Origin: Luteibacter sp.
GTDB lineage: Bacteria; Pseudomonadota; Gammaproteobacteria; Xanthomonadales; Rhodanobacteraceae
Direction: 5' to 3'
NCBI RefSeq assembly: GCF_009912395.1
Contig: NZ_WNDO01000035.1
Location: 1-53,909 of the forward strand
Length of the DNA: 53,909 nucleotides
A model generated the notes under the pieces. It saw only the letters and a list, made by a program, of their open reading frames with translations, searched no databases and had not been told where the DNA came from. Positions within the stretch are counted from its first letter, which is position 1. Each line of letters opens with the position of its first letter. A program made the translations under genes and the position numbers. This document shows, one piece after another, positions 1 to 7,913 of the stretch.

Positions 1-252
1 GAAAGCGTTCTCCTCCTCCAGCCGCGCCACTTCACGTTTGAGCCGTGCATGTTCGGCCAACTCCAAGCGTTGTGCCTGATCGTCCTGGTCGTGCCGCCGC
101 GCCTGGGCGCGCCAACTGTACAGCTGGGCAGGCTGCAACCCCAGATCACGAGCCACCGTGGTTACCCCTTCTGTGGCCGCTCGCAACAGTGCCTGCTGCC
201 TGAACTCCAGGCTGAACTCCTGCCCCTTTCTGCCTGCCTTGCTCTTGGTCAT
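1..252 (-). CDS. IS3-family transposase OrfA, partial
   Basis: The frame opens at an ATG (complement of 250-252) and runs off the left edge. The visible 84 residues start MTKSKAGRKGQEFSLEFRQQ and contain the helix-turn-helix typical of IS3/IS911 OrfA (VTTVARDLGLQPAQLYSWRA). A charged, leucine-containing segment (RLKREVARLEEEN) follows and should begin the leucine-zipper multimerisation region. OrfA supplies DNA binding. In this family OrfB, fused to it by -1 frameshifting, supplies the DDE catalytic domain. The frameshift site is outside the window. Confidence 0.85.
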   Translation of the reverse strand, partial: MTKSKAGRKGQEFSLEFRQQALLRAATEGVTTVARDLGLQPAQLYSWRAQARRHDQDDQAQRLELAEHARLKREVARLEEENAF

Positions 253-316
253 CGTCCACCTCCTATTGCGATAGTTAATCGCTTATAGGGGTGTCCGTGA
301 AACGGGGGCAAGATCA
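1..316 (-). mobile_element. IS3-family insertion sequence, 5' part (cut by window edge)
   Basis: This is the start of an IS3-type element read on the minus strand. The outer inverted repeat is at about 290-316; read inward it begins TGATCTTGCCCC and ends ACGGACACC. The orfA start follows at 252. The same terminal repeat, with four differences over 27 positions, bounds the orfB end at 53618-53644, so both window ends belong to the same kind of element in the same orientation. The rest of this copy is outside the window. The target duplication cannot be judged because only one flank is visible. Confidence 0.85.
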
Positions 317-643
317 CCGCTCGGTTATCGCTTTGAGGACATGGTCGTGGTCTGCGTCATTCGCATGTTCCAGCCAGACCACTGCATCTGCATCTACCGT
401 TCCCAAATCACCCGTTGCTCCCGGCGCCGGCTTGATAGCCGTGCGCAGCCGTATCGACCCTTGCGGAAACACATGCGCTCGCCGAAGAATCGGGTCATCG
501 GCAGCCTGCAATATCCCTTCCAGAGTGCCATAGCGTTCAGAAATAGTGTTGTAAAGGCTTTCTGGCAGCGAAATGGCGTGAGCGGCCTCAAACAACGTGG
601 CCTCCCAACTCTTCAACTGAGTTTCATCGAACCGAAGATTCAT
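314..643 (-). pseudogene. CBASS CD-NTase (cGAS/DncV-like nucleotidyltransferase), truncated by IS
   Basis: This is the N-terminal 109 residues of a CD-NTase, the enzyme that makes the cyclic oligonucleotide alarm signal of CBASS anti-phage defence. The sequence shows the nucleotidyltransferase signature: GS at residues 62-63 (FPQGSIRLRTAIKP), then the metal-binding pair D84/D86 (TVDADAVVWLEH). About two thirds of a normal CD-NTase is missing. The reading frame enters the IS inverted repeat and its stop codon is the first three bases of the repeat (complement of 314-316). The start ATG overlaps the stop of the upstream effector gene by four bases, so the two genes formed an operon. The catalytic core is incomplete and the product should be inactive. 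The family call rests on motifs and on the neighbour. Confidence 0.75.
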
Positions 644-1800
644 GCAGCATATTCCTTAGAAAGGTGATCAAGGGACACATGACGTCGAAAGGCATCGGTT
701 GGGCCATCGCGGTCGTAGATCCAATAACAATGCTGATGATTGGTCGAGAGCACTGCTCCAAACTCGATGGCGAGCGCGGCCGGAATGGCCGGGAGCACAT
801 GGATAGGGAGCGGCGAATATGCCTCCAACTCGCTCAATCGCCGTTGTATTTGGTCACGAAAATGGCCGATAAAATCGGCGTTTTGCACATAATCATAAGA
901 AGGTGCAGCAGCAGTGAAGCGTGCGACGCTGGCGTTGGGGAGGACCGCGTGAACGTCGCGCTCTGGGATGAACGCCGAGATGGATATCACGAGGGCGATG
1001 GGACGTGTCTCATCCCCATCCCCATTAAAATCAAACGTGAATGGCGAAGCGACGGCACTACCATCCCTCCACACAAGCCCGGTCGTTCGGTCAGAGGAGT
1101 ATATTTTTCGCCGCCGCCTGTCTCCCAGCATCTTGCCCAGAATGACCAAACTCGGAATGTCAGCGATAGCGGCCACCCCAAGCCAGGGCTCGTCGCCAAG
1201 CACACTGCGTGCGGGGCTAAGATCACGGCGAATATTTTTGTCTAATCGGCTTCGCACGGCACGGTAATAACGGTCATCCCTGCCCTCCTGGTCAGGTTCT
1301 GGCAGTTCGACAATAAGAGGAGCACCCACAGGCCTGATGCAATCTCGCCACATTGCAGCTTGTAGCTGGCTGGGATCGATCCTCACCTTCGTCTGAAAAT
1401 GCTGCCCCAGCACGATCATCCCAGTGCCAGGGTTTGAATGCGCACTGTTTGCTGCAAATTTCACCGCATCCAAGAACGCTTCATGCTGGTAAGTCAGATC
1501 TTGGGCCGGATACCCTTCCGGCGTCTTGTCAATGTCGACATGACACGACGCGCACAGCAACATCAAATTGCCAGGATCGTTCGTCAACGCTTCCGCTGCG
1601 TCAACGGTGTGGCCGTCGGTCGATCGAGGGCCATCAGGACTCGCCGGAAGAATGTGTGCCACCTGCCCCAATTTGGCGGGGGTCAGCGTGATCCGGTCCC
1701 GCGTGAGGTCTTTGCTGCACAATTCACAGTGCCCAGCGGCACGGATCCAGACCGCATCCAGTGCCTTTTTTCCAGTGTTCGATCGGTTCGATCCTGCCAT
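640..1800 (-). CDS. cap5: CBASS effector, HNH endonuclease-SAVED fusion (Cap5-type)
   Basis: The 386-residue protein has two parts. The N-terminal HNH nuclease shows a zinc-binding frame (C25xxC28, C83xxCH87), an invariant-looking His in QVAHILP (H49) and the Asn in DPGNLMLLC (N78). From about residue 140 to the end is a SAVED-type sensor domain, with a typical ending HVLPAIPAALAIEFGAVLS. In Cap5 proteins SAVED binds the cyclic oligonucleotide made by the partner CD-NTase and switches on non-specific DNA cleavage. I chose the ATG at 1800 because GGGGAGAGG precedes it; ATGs at 1812 and 1818 are alternatives. The downstream partner gene is truncated by an IS, so this effector appears orphaned here. 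The domain call is by motif; no alignment was run. Confidence 0.82.
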   Translation of the reverse strand: MAGSNRSNTGKKALDAVWIRAAGHCELCSKDLTRDRITLTPAKLGQVAHILPASPDGPRSTDGHTVDAAEALTNDPGNLMLLCASCHVDIDKTPEGYPAQDLTYQHEAFLDAVKFAANSAHSNPGTGMIVLGQHFQTKVRIDPSQLQAAMWRDCIRPVGAPLIVELPEPDQEGRDDRYYRAVRSRLDKNIRRDLSPARSVLGDEPWLGVAAIADIPSLVILGKMLGDRRRRKIYSSDRTTGLVWRDGSAVASPFTFDFNGDGDETRPIALVISISAFIPERDVHAVLPNASVARFTAAAPSYDYVQNADFIGHFRDQIQRRLSELEAYSPLPIHVLPAIPAALAIEFGAVLSTNHQHCYWIYDRDGPTDAFRRHVSLDHLSKEYAA

Positions 1801-2300
1801 GCCTCTCCCCATTTCCATCCGCTGGCGAAAAAGGACCGCATCCCAAGCGATTCCGATGTTGACAGCCCCTTTCTTGGCAAATAAGGACTAATCGCAAGAA
1901 ATCAAGGGCACAGTTCTCAAATGCACAATACGGGTTACCGGTCGCGTCGTCTGAGACCGTTCCGGGCGGTCACAGGCATTCCAGCGTCGGCGCGCCACGT
2001 CCGGGTTTGCAGCCAGGATGCTTTGAGGAGTGCCGAATTGATCGGAAAAGTGAAGCAGCGGGGCAGCCCGCCACCATTCCAGCAGAAGAAGCACATGCAC
2101 GACCGCGTTGTAGAGGCGGCACGTCAGCCCATTCTCCGCACGGGCGCATCGGCTCGCATCCGGAGAGCTCGTTGCGCGGGGTTGCGGTCCTCGTTCGCTG
2201 GAGTTGGGCCAGGAACCAAGACGTCCAGCACGTGGTCCAGCTATAGTCGCCATCGTTTCATTCACGGTCGCCGCCGCCGGGTTCCTGACCTTGAACTGGG
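1801..2300. other. Decayed island DNA without a confident gene
   Basis: About 500 bp between the HNH-SAVED gene and the integrase remnant. On the minus strand an open frame runs from the integrase region down to 1888. Its first part (EARDLFLTQFKVRNP) reads like natural protein in register with a frameshifted continuation of the integrase. The rest, rich in Trp, Leu and Arg, matches nothing I recognise and lacks the R..HxxR..Y recombinase residues. I read this as eroded island sequence. It should also contain the promoter of the HNH-SAVED operon near 1810-1900, but no clear -35/-10 pair is visible. Confidence 0.4.
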
Positions 2301-3107
2301 TCAGGAAGAGATCGCGGGCTTCGCCCAGCGATCGAAAAGCCTTGGACGAATATCCACGCGGCGCCGACCGACTGCCAGGTCGTGCAATTCCATGACACGG
2401 CGGTGGTCCGCTTCAGTGTCCACATGCACATCGAGAGAACCGTCCGCGCGCCAGATGTAGGAATAAGCCGCACCCAAGATCCTTTCCGTTAAACCTTCGG
2501 GTGCCTTCAACCCCGCGCGTGCGCCGATCCAGCGGTCAAATGCCTGGATGAAATCCGGATCCAATTCAGCCTTTTCGATCAACGCCGTCACGAAGACGCG
2601 CACCGTAGCAACGGATCGGCGCCAAGTTTCCGGGACAATCGGATCCGCCCGGGAGCGCTTGGCTCGGGCCAGTATTTCTTGCGGGGAAGCGTCTTTGAAA
2701 AGTGCGCTGCGGCCAGCGTCGCGGGGCCAGTCGAACATCTGCGTCGCGAACCGATCCACATCCTCGCCGCACGGCGCAGCGACAGGCTTGTATTCCACCA
2801 GCGCCAAGAACAGCTCCAACGGCCGGCGCGCGGCAGCATGCGTCTTCACGTAAGCGTCTATGCGCTCACTGAGCTGCGCAGAAGGCGGGGTGGGCATCCG
2901 TGCTGACCTCTGGCTTTTCATCTCGGCAAGCCGATGAGTCAGAGCATACCCAAGCCGAGCCGCTTCCAGGCGCGCGGCATCGCCGCGCAAGCTGCCCAGC
3001 GATCGCACAATGGTCTTGGACCCGACTACTTCTCGCAGCGCCAGGGGCACCCAATAGCGCGCATACAACCCGCTCGGGCGACGCAGCAAAAAGGGCTTCG
3101 GCATCAA
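2301..3107 (-). pseudogene. Tyrosine recombinase (DUF6538-type phage/island integrase), truncated or frameshifted
   Basis: The 268-residue frame begins MMPKPFLLRRPSGLYARYWV, the short N-terminal module (DUF6538) seen on many proteobacterial island integrases. A helical region resembling the core-binding part follows. The protein stops at a TGA after FDRWAKPAISS, before any catalytic Arg, HxxR or Tyr. In the next frame, protein-like sequence (KAFRSLGEARDLFLTQF) continues across the same spot, which suggests a frameshift near 2320-2340. The gene lies about 100 bp from the 3' end of tRNA-Gly and points away from it, the usual place for an island integrase. It should be catalytically dead, fixing the island in place. 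Confidence 0.65.
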
Positions 3108-3225
3108 AACAGCCCCTCAAACAATCCCTTGGAAAGGTCGGTTTGAGGTGGCCTTCGCGTCCCAAAAAATCCTTTGACAGCACGCAGTTGCAGCGGCCTG
3201 ACAAAAGGATTGGAGCGGGTGAAGG
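3108..3225. other. Probable attachment-site region at the tRNA-Gly 3' end
   Basis: The interval joins the integrase remnant to the tRNA 3' end (complement of 3211-3225). Tyrosine recombinases that use tRNA genes normally recombine within this 3' part and restore an intact tRNA. The tRNA here is intact with its encoded CCA. The second att copy would lie beyond the left IS, outside the window, so the boundary cannot be confirmed. Confidence 0.4.
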
Positions 3226-3284
3226 GAATCGAACCCTCGTCAGTAGCTTGGGAAGCTACAGCTCTACCATTGAGCTACACCCGC
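3211..3284 (-). tRNA. tRNA-Gly (anticodon CCC)
   Basis: The complement strand starts GCGGGTGTAGCTCAATGG and ends in an encoded CCA. The acceptor stem GCGGGTG pairs with CACCCGC. The anticodon stem GTAGC/GCTAC encloses the seven-base loop TTCCCAA, giving anticodon CCC. The T arm contains GGTTCGATTCC. It closely resembles the glyU-type tRNA of gammaproteobacteria, a frequent integration target for genomic islands. The integrase remnant starts about 100 bp away on the same strand. Confidence 0.96.
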
Positions 3285-3418
3285 GTCGGACCCGGATGGT
3301 AATACGACATCGCCGGGCGGGGAAAGGTGGCGGCCGGCTGAACCTGTGAGCGGGCCCTCATGCCGGCCTGGGGTGCCCGGCGCATAATCGGGCCGGGGAA
3401 TCCTTCCGAGGGCCGGTC

Positions 3419-4084
3419 ATGCTGCGGGCAACGTCGTTTTCCATCGTCGCGGGGCTGCTGGTGCTGGGCGTCAACGCCTCGGCTGCCGCCCAGTCGCGCA
3501 CCGTGTCCACGGCGGACATGCCCAAGCCGGGCGTGAGCTATATCTCGGGGCCGTCGGCGCCGGTGCGGCGGGAGACCGTGAGCACCCTGCCCGAGGTGCC
3601 TCATTTCTATGCAGGCAATCCGCCACCCCAGCCTCCGCCGCCGGGGCCTGATCCGCGCGCGGGCGGCAATGTGGCGGACGATGGTTATTACTACGGTGGC
3701 GGCTATCCGCCGGGTTACGGCTGGAACGACGACCGTGACGGGCGGGACCGGGGTCGGCACGACCATGGGCGTCCTGGCGATGGGCAGGATCGGCCGCCGC
3801 CGCGTGGCAATTCGACCTCATTGGCTGCTGGCAGTGGCGGCCAACGCGGTGCCTCGGGGGCTGGCGTGAACCTCGCTCCCGCCCCTCCTCCGCCTCCCCG
3901 GCACGACCACGACCGCTGGAACAACGGCGGCTGGAACGGCGGCACCAACCAGCCGCCGCCGCGGCCGGGTAGCGGCATCTCCAACCAGCGCGGTCCGCAG
4001 CCCGGTACGGGCATGGGCACCGGCAACCAGCCGGGTACCGGCGTGCCCCTGCGCCAGGGCGGCTGGCAGGGTTACAGCCACTAG
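3419..4084 (+). CDS. Secreted Pro/Gly-rich hypothetical protein
   Basis: The 221-residue protein has a signal peptide (MLRATSFSIVAGLLVLGVNASAAAQ, cleavage after AAA or AQ). The mature part is low-complexity, dominated by Pro, Gly, Asp, Arg, Asn and Tyr, with runs such as PPPQPPPPGPDP, DDRDGRDRG and GGWNGGTNQPPPRPG. There is no catalytic motif and it is probably disordered in the periplasm or cell envelope. GAGGG lies upstream of the ATG, and a CATAAT hexamer at 3383 could be a -10 element. I do not recognise a named family. Confidence 0.7.
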   Translation: MLRATSFSIVAGLLVLGVNASAAAQSRTVSTADMPKPGVSYISGPSAPVRRETVSTLPEVPHFYAGNPPPQPPPPGPDPRAGGNVADDGYYYGGGYPPGYGWNDDRDGRDRGRHDHGRPGDGQDRPPPRGNSTSLAAGSGGQRGASGAGVNLAPAPPPPPRHDHDRWNNGGWNGGTNQPPPRPGSGISNQRGPQPGTGMGTGNQPGTGVPLRQGGWQGYSH

Positions 4085-4126
4085 AGGTCGGCCCCGGCCG
4101 GCAGGTCGGTCCGCTACAATCGGCGG

Positions 4127-4327
4127 ATGCATATCACCCTCAACGGCGAAGCGCGCGAGTGCGCGTCCGGCACCTCCGTGTCGTCCCTGCTCGAATCTTC
4201 CGGCTATGCCGGCAAGCGGGTGGCGGTGGAGGTGAATCTCGACATCGTGCCGCGCAGCGAGCACGGAACCCACGTGCTCGCCGAGGGCGACCGCGTGGAA
4301 ATCGTCCATGCCATCGGCGGCGGCTGA
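4127..4327 (+). CDS. thiS: ThiS, sulfur carrier protein for thiamine thiazole synthesis
   Basis: This 66-residue ubiquitin-like protein ends in IGGG, the C-terminal Gly-Gly that is adenylated and then thiocarboxylated to carry sulfur. It delivers sulfur to ThiG for the thiazole ring of thiamine. The start [12 protein letters not shown] and the internal [13 protein letters not shown] match the family, and the length is normal. thiG begins 31 bp downstream on the same strand. Only 42 bp separate it from the previous gene, so there is no room for a TPP riboswitch. A TACAAT hexamer at 4115-4120 lies six bases before the ATG, which would fit a leaderless transcript. Confidence 0.93.
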   Translation: MHITLNGEARECASGTSVSSLLESSGYAGKRVAVEVNLDIVPRSEHGTHVLAEGDRVEIVHAIGGG

Positions 4328-4358
4328 CGCCTCCGCTCCCCCGACGGAAGATCCCCGC

Positions 4359-5159
4359 ATGAACCACTTCTCCCCCGCTGGCGACGATCTGCTTACGATC
4401 GGCAGCCGCACCTTCCATTCCCGCCTGATCACCGGCACCGGCAAGTACAAAGATTTCGACGAAACCCGCCGCGCCACCGACGCCGCCGGTGCGCAGATGG
4501 TTACCCTGGCCATCCGTCGCGTGAACGTTGGCCAGGATGCCAGCCAGCCGAACCTGCTCGACGCGCTGCCGCCGGATATTTTCACGCTGCTGCCGAACAC
4601 CGCCGGTTGCTACACCGCCGAAGATGCCTTGCGCACCTGCCGCCTCGCGCGCGAACTGCTCGACGGCCACAACCTGGTGAAGCTGGAAGTGCTCGGCGAC
4701 GAGCGCACGCTCTACCCCGACGTGGTGCAGACGCTTTCCGCCGCCGAGAAGTTGGTGGCCGACGGTTTCGAGGTAATGGTGTACACCTCCGACGACCCGA
4801 TCCTCGCCCGTCGCCTGGAAGAGATCGGCTGCGTCGCGATCATGCCGCTGGCCGCACCGATCGGCTCGGGCCTGGGCATCCAGAATCGCTACAACCTGCT
4901 CGAGATCATCGAGAATGCGAAGGTGCCGGTCATCATCGATGCCGGCGTGGGCACGGCTTCGGATGCGGCCATCGCCATGGAGCTGGGCTGCGACGGCGTG
5001 CTGATGAACACCGCCATCGCGGGCGCGAAGAACCCCGTGCTGATGGCGCACGCGATGAAGCTGGCCATTCAAGCGGGCCGCGCCGCGTTTCATGCCGGTC
5101 GCATTCCGCGCAAGCGCTTCGCCTCGGCGTCGAGCCCGGTGGACGGGTTGGTCGGTTGA
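4359..5159 (+). CDS. thiG: Thiazole synthase ThiG
   Basis: The 266-residue TIM-barrel enzyme condenses 1-deoxy-D-xylulose 5-phosphate, dehydroglycine and ThiS-thiocarboxylate into the thiazole phosphate of thiamine. Diagnostic segments are [28 protein letters not shown] (containing the substrate-binding Lys), [17 protein letters not shown] and [21 protein letters not shown] chose the ATG at 4359 because the preceding in-frame codons overlap the end of thiS and are not conserved-looking. The gene sits between thiS and trmB, the usual gammaproteobacterial arrangement. trmB starts two bases after its stop. Confidence 0.95.
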   Translation: MNHFSPAGDDLLTIGSRTFHSRLITGTGKYKDFDETRRATDAAGAQMVTLAIRRVNVGQDASQPNLLDALPPDIFTLLPNTAGCYTAEDALRTCRLARELLDGHNLVKLEVLGDERTLYPDVVQTLSAAEKLVADGFEVMVYTSDDPILARRLEEIGCVAIMPLAAPIGSGLGIQNRYNLLEIIENAKVPVIIDAGVGTASDAAIAMELGCDGVLMNTAIAGAKNPVLMAHAMKLAIQAGRAAFHAGRIPRKRFASASSPVDGLVG

Positions 5160-5161
5160 AC

Positions 5162-5875
5162 ATGACGCACGACGAAAGCCAGCCCTTCCAGCGTCGCATT
5201 CGTAGCTTCGTGCTGCGCGAGGGCCGCATGACGCCCGCGCAGCAGCGCGCGTTCGACGACCATTGGGCGCGATTCGGGCTCGATTACACGGGCAACGCCC
5301 GCGATCTCGACGCCACCTTCGCCCGCCAGGCGCCGCGCGTGCTGGAGATTGGCTTCGGCAACGGCGAGGCACTGGCCTGGGCCTCGGAGCACGATCTTGC
5401 GCGCGACTACATCGGCGTGGAGGTGCACGGCCCCGGTGTCGGTCGCTTGATGAACGCACTGGCCGAGCGCGACGCCACCAACGTGCGCATCTACAAGCAC
5501 GATGCCGTGGAAGTTCTGGAGAACGAGATCACGCCGGGCAGCCTGTCCGAGGTGCGCATCTGGTTCCCCGATCCGTGGCACAAGAAGCGCCACAACAAGC
5601 GCCGCCTCGTGCAGCCGGCCTTCGTGGCGCTACTGGCCTCGCGGATGGCGCCGGGTGGCCTGCTCCATCTGGCCACCGACTGGGAGCCCTACGCCGAGCA
5701 CATGCGCGAGGTGATGGAGGCGGCCGAGGGCTGGCGTAACCGCGTGGGGCCGGGCGAAGCCGTCGAGCGGCCGGACTGGCGCATCGAGACGCACTTCGAG
5801 CGTCGCGGCATGCGCCTGGGCCATGGCGTGTGGGACTTTCTCTACGAGTGGCACGGGGCGACGACGGCTTCTTGA
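5162..5875 (+). CDS. trmB: tRNA (guanine-N7-)-methyltransferase TrmB
   Basis: The 237-residue SAM-dependent enzyme methylates G46 in the tRNA variable loop. The SAM motif [14 protein letters not shown] is at about residue 60. The diagnostic [18 protein letters not shown] is near residue 135, followed by [14 protein letters not shown], as in E. coli TrmB. The start is the ATG directly after the thiG stop, so translation is probably coupled. After the stop, a hairpin at 5894-5919 precedes the next gene. Confidence 0.95.
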   Translation: MTHDESQPFQRRIRSFVLREGRMTPAQQRAFDDHWARFGLDYTGNARDLDATFARQAPRVLEIGFGNGEALAWASEHDLARDYIGVEVHGPGVGRLMNALAERDATNVRIYKHDAVEVLENEITPGSLSEVRIWFPDPWHKKRHNKRRLVQPAFVALLASRMAPGGLLHLATDWEPYAEHMREVMEAAEGWRNRVGPGEAVERPDWRIETHFERRGMRLGHGVWDFLYEWHGATTAS

Positions 5876-5893
5876 CCGCCGAATAGGCATAAA

Positions 5894-5919
5894 GGGGGCT
5901 TCGCGCCTACGGAGCCCCC
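5894..5919 (+). promoter_or_regulatory. GC-rich hairpin just before the poxB-like start
   Basis: GGGGGCT pairs with AGCCCCC across a 12-base loop. No T-run follows, so a factor-independent terminator for trmB is unlikely. The 3' side overlaps GGAG at 5911-5914, the only ribosome-binding-like sequence before the ATG at 5924. The stem could therefore mask translation initiation. The stem is visible; its role is inferred. Confidence 0.35.
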
Positions 5920-5923
5920 GCCG

Positions 5924-7657
5924 ATGTCCATTTCCACCCTGGCCGACCTGATCGCCGAAACCCTCGAAGAGGCTGGCGTCCGCCGTATCTACGGCGTGGT
6001 CGGCGACAGCCTCAACGCGATCACCGAATCGCTGCGCCAGCGCCAGCATATCGACTGGATCCACGTGCGCCACGAAGAGGCCGCGGCCTTCGCGGCCGGC
6101 GGCGAAGCGCAGCTTACGGGTCAGCTCGCCGTCTGCGCGGGCAGTTGTGGCCCCGGCAACCTGCATCTCATCAATGGCCTGTTCGACTGCCAGCGCACGC
6201 GCACGCCTGTGCTCGCCATCGCGGCGCATATTCCCAGCGCGGAAATCGGCACGGGCTACTTTCAGGAAACCCATCCCACCGAGCTGTTTCGCGAGTGCAG
6301 TGTGTATTGCGAGATGATCTCGGATGCCTCGCAGATGCCGCACGTGTTCGAGGCGGCGATCCGCGCGGCCGTGGGCCAGCGCGGCGTGGCCGTGGTGGTG
6401 ATCCCGGGCGATGTCGCCATGCGCAAGTCGCCGGTGAAGACGGTGACGCCCGCCGCCGGCCTGTTGCCGCCGTCGCCGAAGGTGGTGCCGGCCGAGCGCG
6501 AGCTCGACGCCCTCGCCAGCCTGCTCAACGCGGGTAAGCGCATCACCCTGCTCTGCGGTCGCGGTACGGCCGGCGCCCATGCGGACCTGATCGCCCTGGC
6601 CGACGCGCTGAAGTCGCCGATCGTGCATGCGCTGGGCGGCAAGGAATTCGTGGAATACGACAATCCCTTCGACGTGGGCATGACCGGCTTGATCGGTTTC
6701 AGCTCGGGCTATTACGCGATGGAGGACTGCGACACGCTGCTGATGCTGGGCACGGATTTCCCGTATCGCCAGTTCTATCCGGAAGACGCGCGCATCGCGC
6801 AGGTGGATATCCGCCCCGGCAATATCGGCCGGCGCTGTCGGGTGGACCTGGGCGTGGTCGGCGATGTCGGCGAGACCTTGCGCGCCCTCTTGCCGCGTAT
6901 CGAACCCAAGCGGGTCAGCGGCCATCTTGATCGCTGCCTCGCGCATTACCAGCGCGCCCGTGCCGATCTCGACGAACTGGCGCGGATCGAACCGGGTCGT
7001 GAGCTGATCCATCCGCAGCAGGTCACCCGGCTGGTGAGCGAGCTGGCCGAGGACGATGCGATCTTCACCTGCGATGTCGGCACCCCGACGGTGTGGGCGG
7101 CACGCTATCTGGCGATGAACGGCAAGCGCCGCCTGCTCGGCTCCTTCGTGCATGGGTCCATGGCCAATGCGCTGCCACAGGCGCTGGGCGCGCAGGCGGC
7201 GTTTCCCGAGCGGCAGGTGGTGTCGCTGTCGGGCGACGGCGGCTTCTCGATGCTGATGGGCGACTTCATCACGCTGGCCCAGGAAAAGTTGCCGGTGAAA
7301 GTAATCGTGCTCAACAACGGCACGCTGGGCTTCGTGGAGCTGGAGATGAAGGCCGCTGGCCTTATCGAAACCGGCGTGGAGCTGAAAAATCCCGACTTCG
7401 CGGCGATGGCCAACGCCATGGGCATCCATGGCCGCCGTGTCACGCAGGCCTCGGAGCTGCCGTCGGCTATCGCGGAGATCCTGGCCCATGAGGGGCCGGC
7501 GCTGCTCGACGTGGTGAGCAATCGCCTGGAGCTGTCGATGCCGCCGAAGATCAGTGCCAGCCAGGTGAAGGGGTTCAGCCTTTATGCGTTGAAGGCGGTG
7601 ATGAGTGGGCGGGGGGATTCGATCGTGGATCTGGCGTTGAGCAACCTCAGTCGCTAA
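5924..7657 (+). CDS. poxB: ThDP-dependent pyruvate dehydrogenase (quinone), PoxB-like
   Basis: The 577-residue protein has the three-domain fold of the acetolactate synthase/pyruvate oxidase family. The N-terminal domain opens [16 protein letters not shown] and carries the activating Glu in [13 protein letters not shown]. The central part is a FAD/DHS-like domain. The C-terminal ThDP site is [12 protein letters not shown]...VIVLNN around residues 436-465. PoxB oxidatively decarboxylates pyruvate to acetate and CO2 and reduces ubiquinone at the inner membrane. The N-terminus and overall length match PoxB better than acetolactate synthase. It is monocistronic, followed by a REP pair. Substrate preference is inferred from the family. 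Confidence 0.88.
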   Translation: MSISTLADLIAETLEEAGVRRIYGVVGDSLNAITESLRQRQHIDWIHVRHEEAAAFAAGGEAQLTGQLAVCAGSCGPGNLHLINGLFDCQRTRTPVLAIAAHIPSAEIGTGYFQETHPTELFRECSVYCEMISDASQMPHVFEAAIRAAVGQRGVAVVVIPGDVAMRKSPVKTVTPAAGLLPPSPKVVPAERELDALASLLNAGKRITLLCGRGTAGAHADLIALADALKSPIVHALGGKEFVEYDNPFDVGMTGLIGFSSGYYAMEDCDTLLMLGTDFPYRQFYPEDARIAQVDIRPGNIGRRCRVDLGVVGDVGETLRALLPRIEPKRVSGHLDRCLAHYQRARADLDELARIEPGRELIHPQQVTRLVSELAEDDAIFTCDVGTPTVWAARYLAMNGKRRLLGSFVHGSMANALPQALGAQAAFPERQVVSLSGDGGFSMLMGDFITLAQEKLPVKVIVLNNGTLGFVELEMKAAGLIETGVELKNPDFAAMANAMGIHGRRVTQASELPSAIAEILAHEGPALLDVVSNRLELSMPPKISASQVKGFSLYALKAVMSGRGDSIVDLALSNLSR

Positions 7658-7677
7658 GTGTCTTCGGGCTGGGGTTT

Positions 7678-7759
7678 GTAGGAGCGCGCTTGCGCGCGAT
7701 CCCGCGGCAGCGGCCATCTGGCCCGCATTCGCGGGATCGCGCGCAAGCGCGCTCCTACA
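7678..7759. repeat. REP palindrome pair
   Basis: GTAGGAGCGCGCTTGCGCGC and its inverse lie head-to-head, separated by about 40 bp that itself contains GATCCCGC/GCGGGATC arms. The structure can form one long hairpin. It is the same family as the copies near 9767, 12511, 18722 and 20281, and lies between poxB and the SLC13 gene. Confidence 0.9.
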
Positions 7760-7868
7760 AGGAGTAATCGCGGCGAACGCCCATCGTGGAAACGGCAGGC
7801 TTTCCTTCAGCCCGGAGCCACCCCTATTGCGTATACTCCTTCGATCACCTTCGCAGCCCGGGTTTTTC

Positions 7869-7913
7869 ATGCCGAGGCACGCTCCAACCGACCGGATTCG
7901 GGCAGCCGGCTAG
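7869..7913 (+). other. Possible 14-codon upstream ORF
   Basis: ATG at 7869 opens a 14-codon frame (MPRHAPTDRIRAAG) whose TAG stop overlaps the GTG start of the SLC13 gene (TAGTG). The arrangement would couple translation of the transporter to the short peptide. There is no strong ribosome-binding site before the ATG. Seen in sequence; function unproven. Confidence 0.3.

Noticed and set aside
4085-4126. TPP riboswitch before thiS
   Set aside because: Only 42 bp are available and none of the conserved riboswitch core is present.
5630-7870. 746-codon minus-strand open frame opposite trmB and poxB
   Set aside because: It lacks recognisable motifs and mirrors the codons of two well-supported genes.
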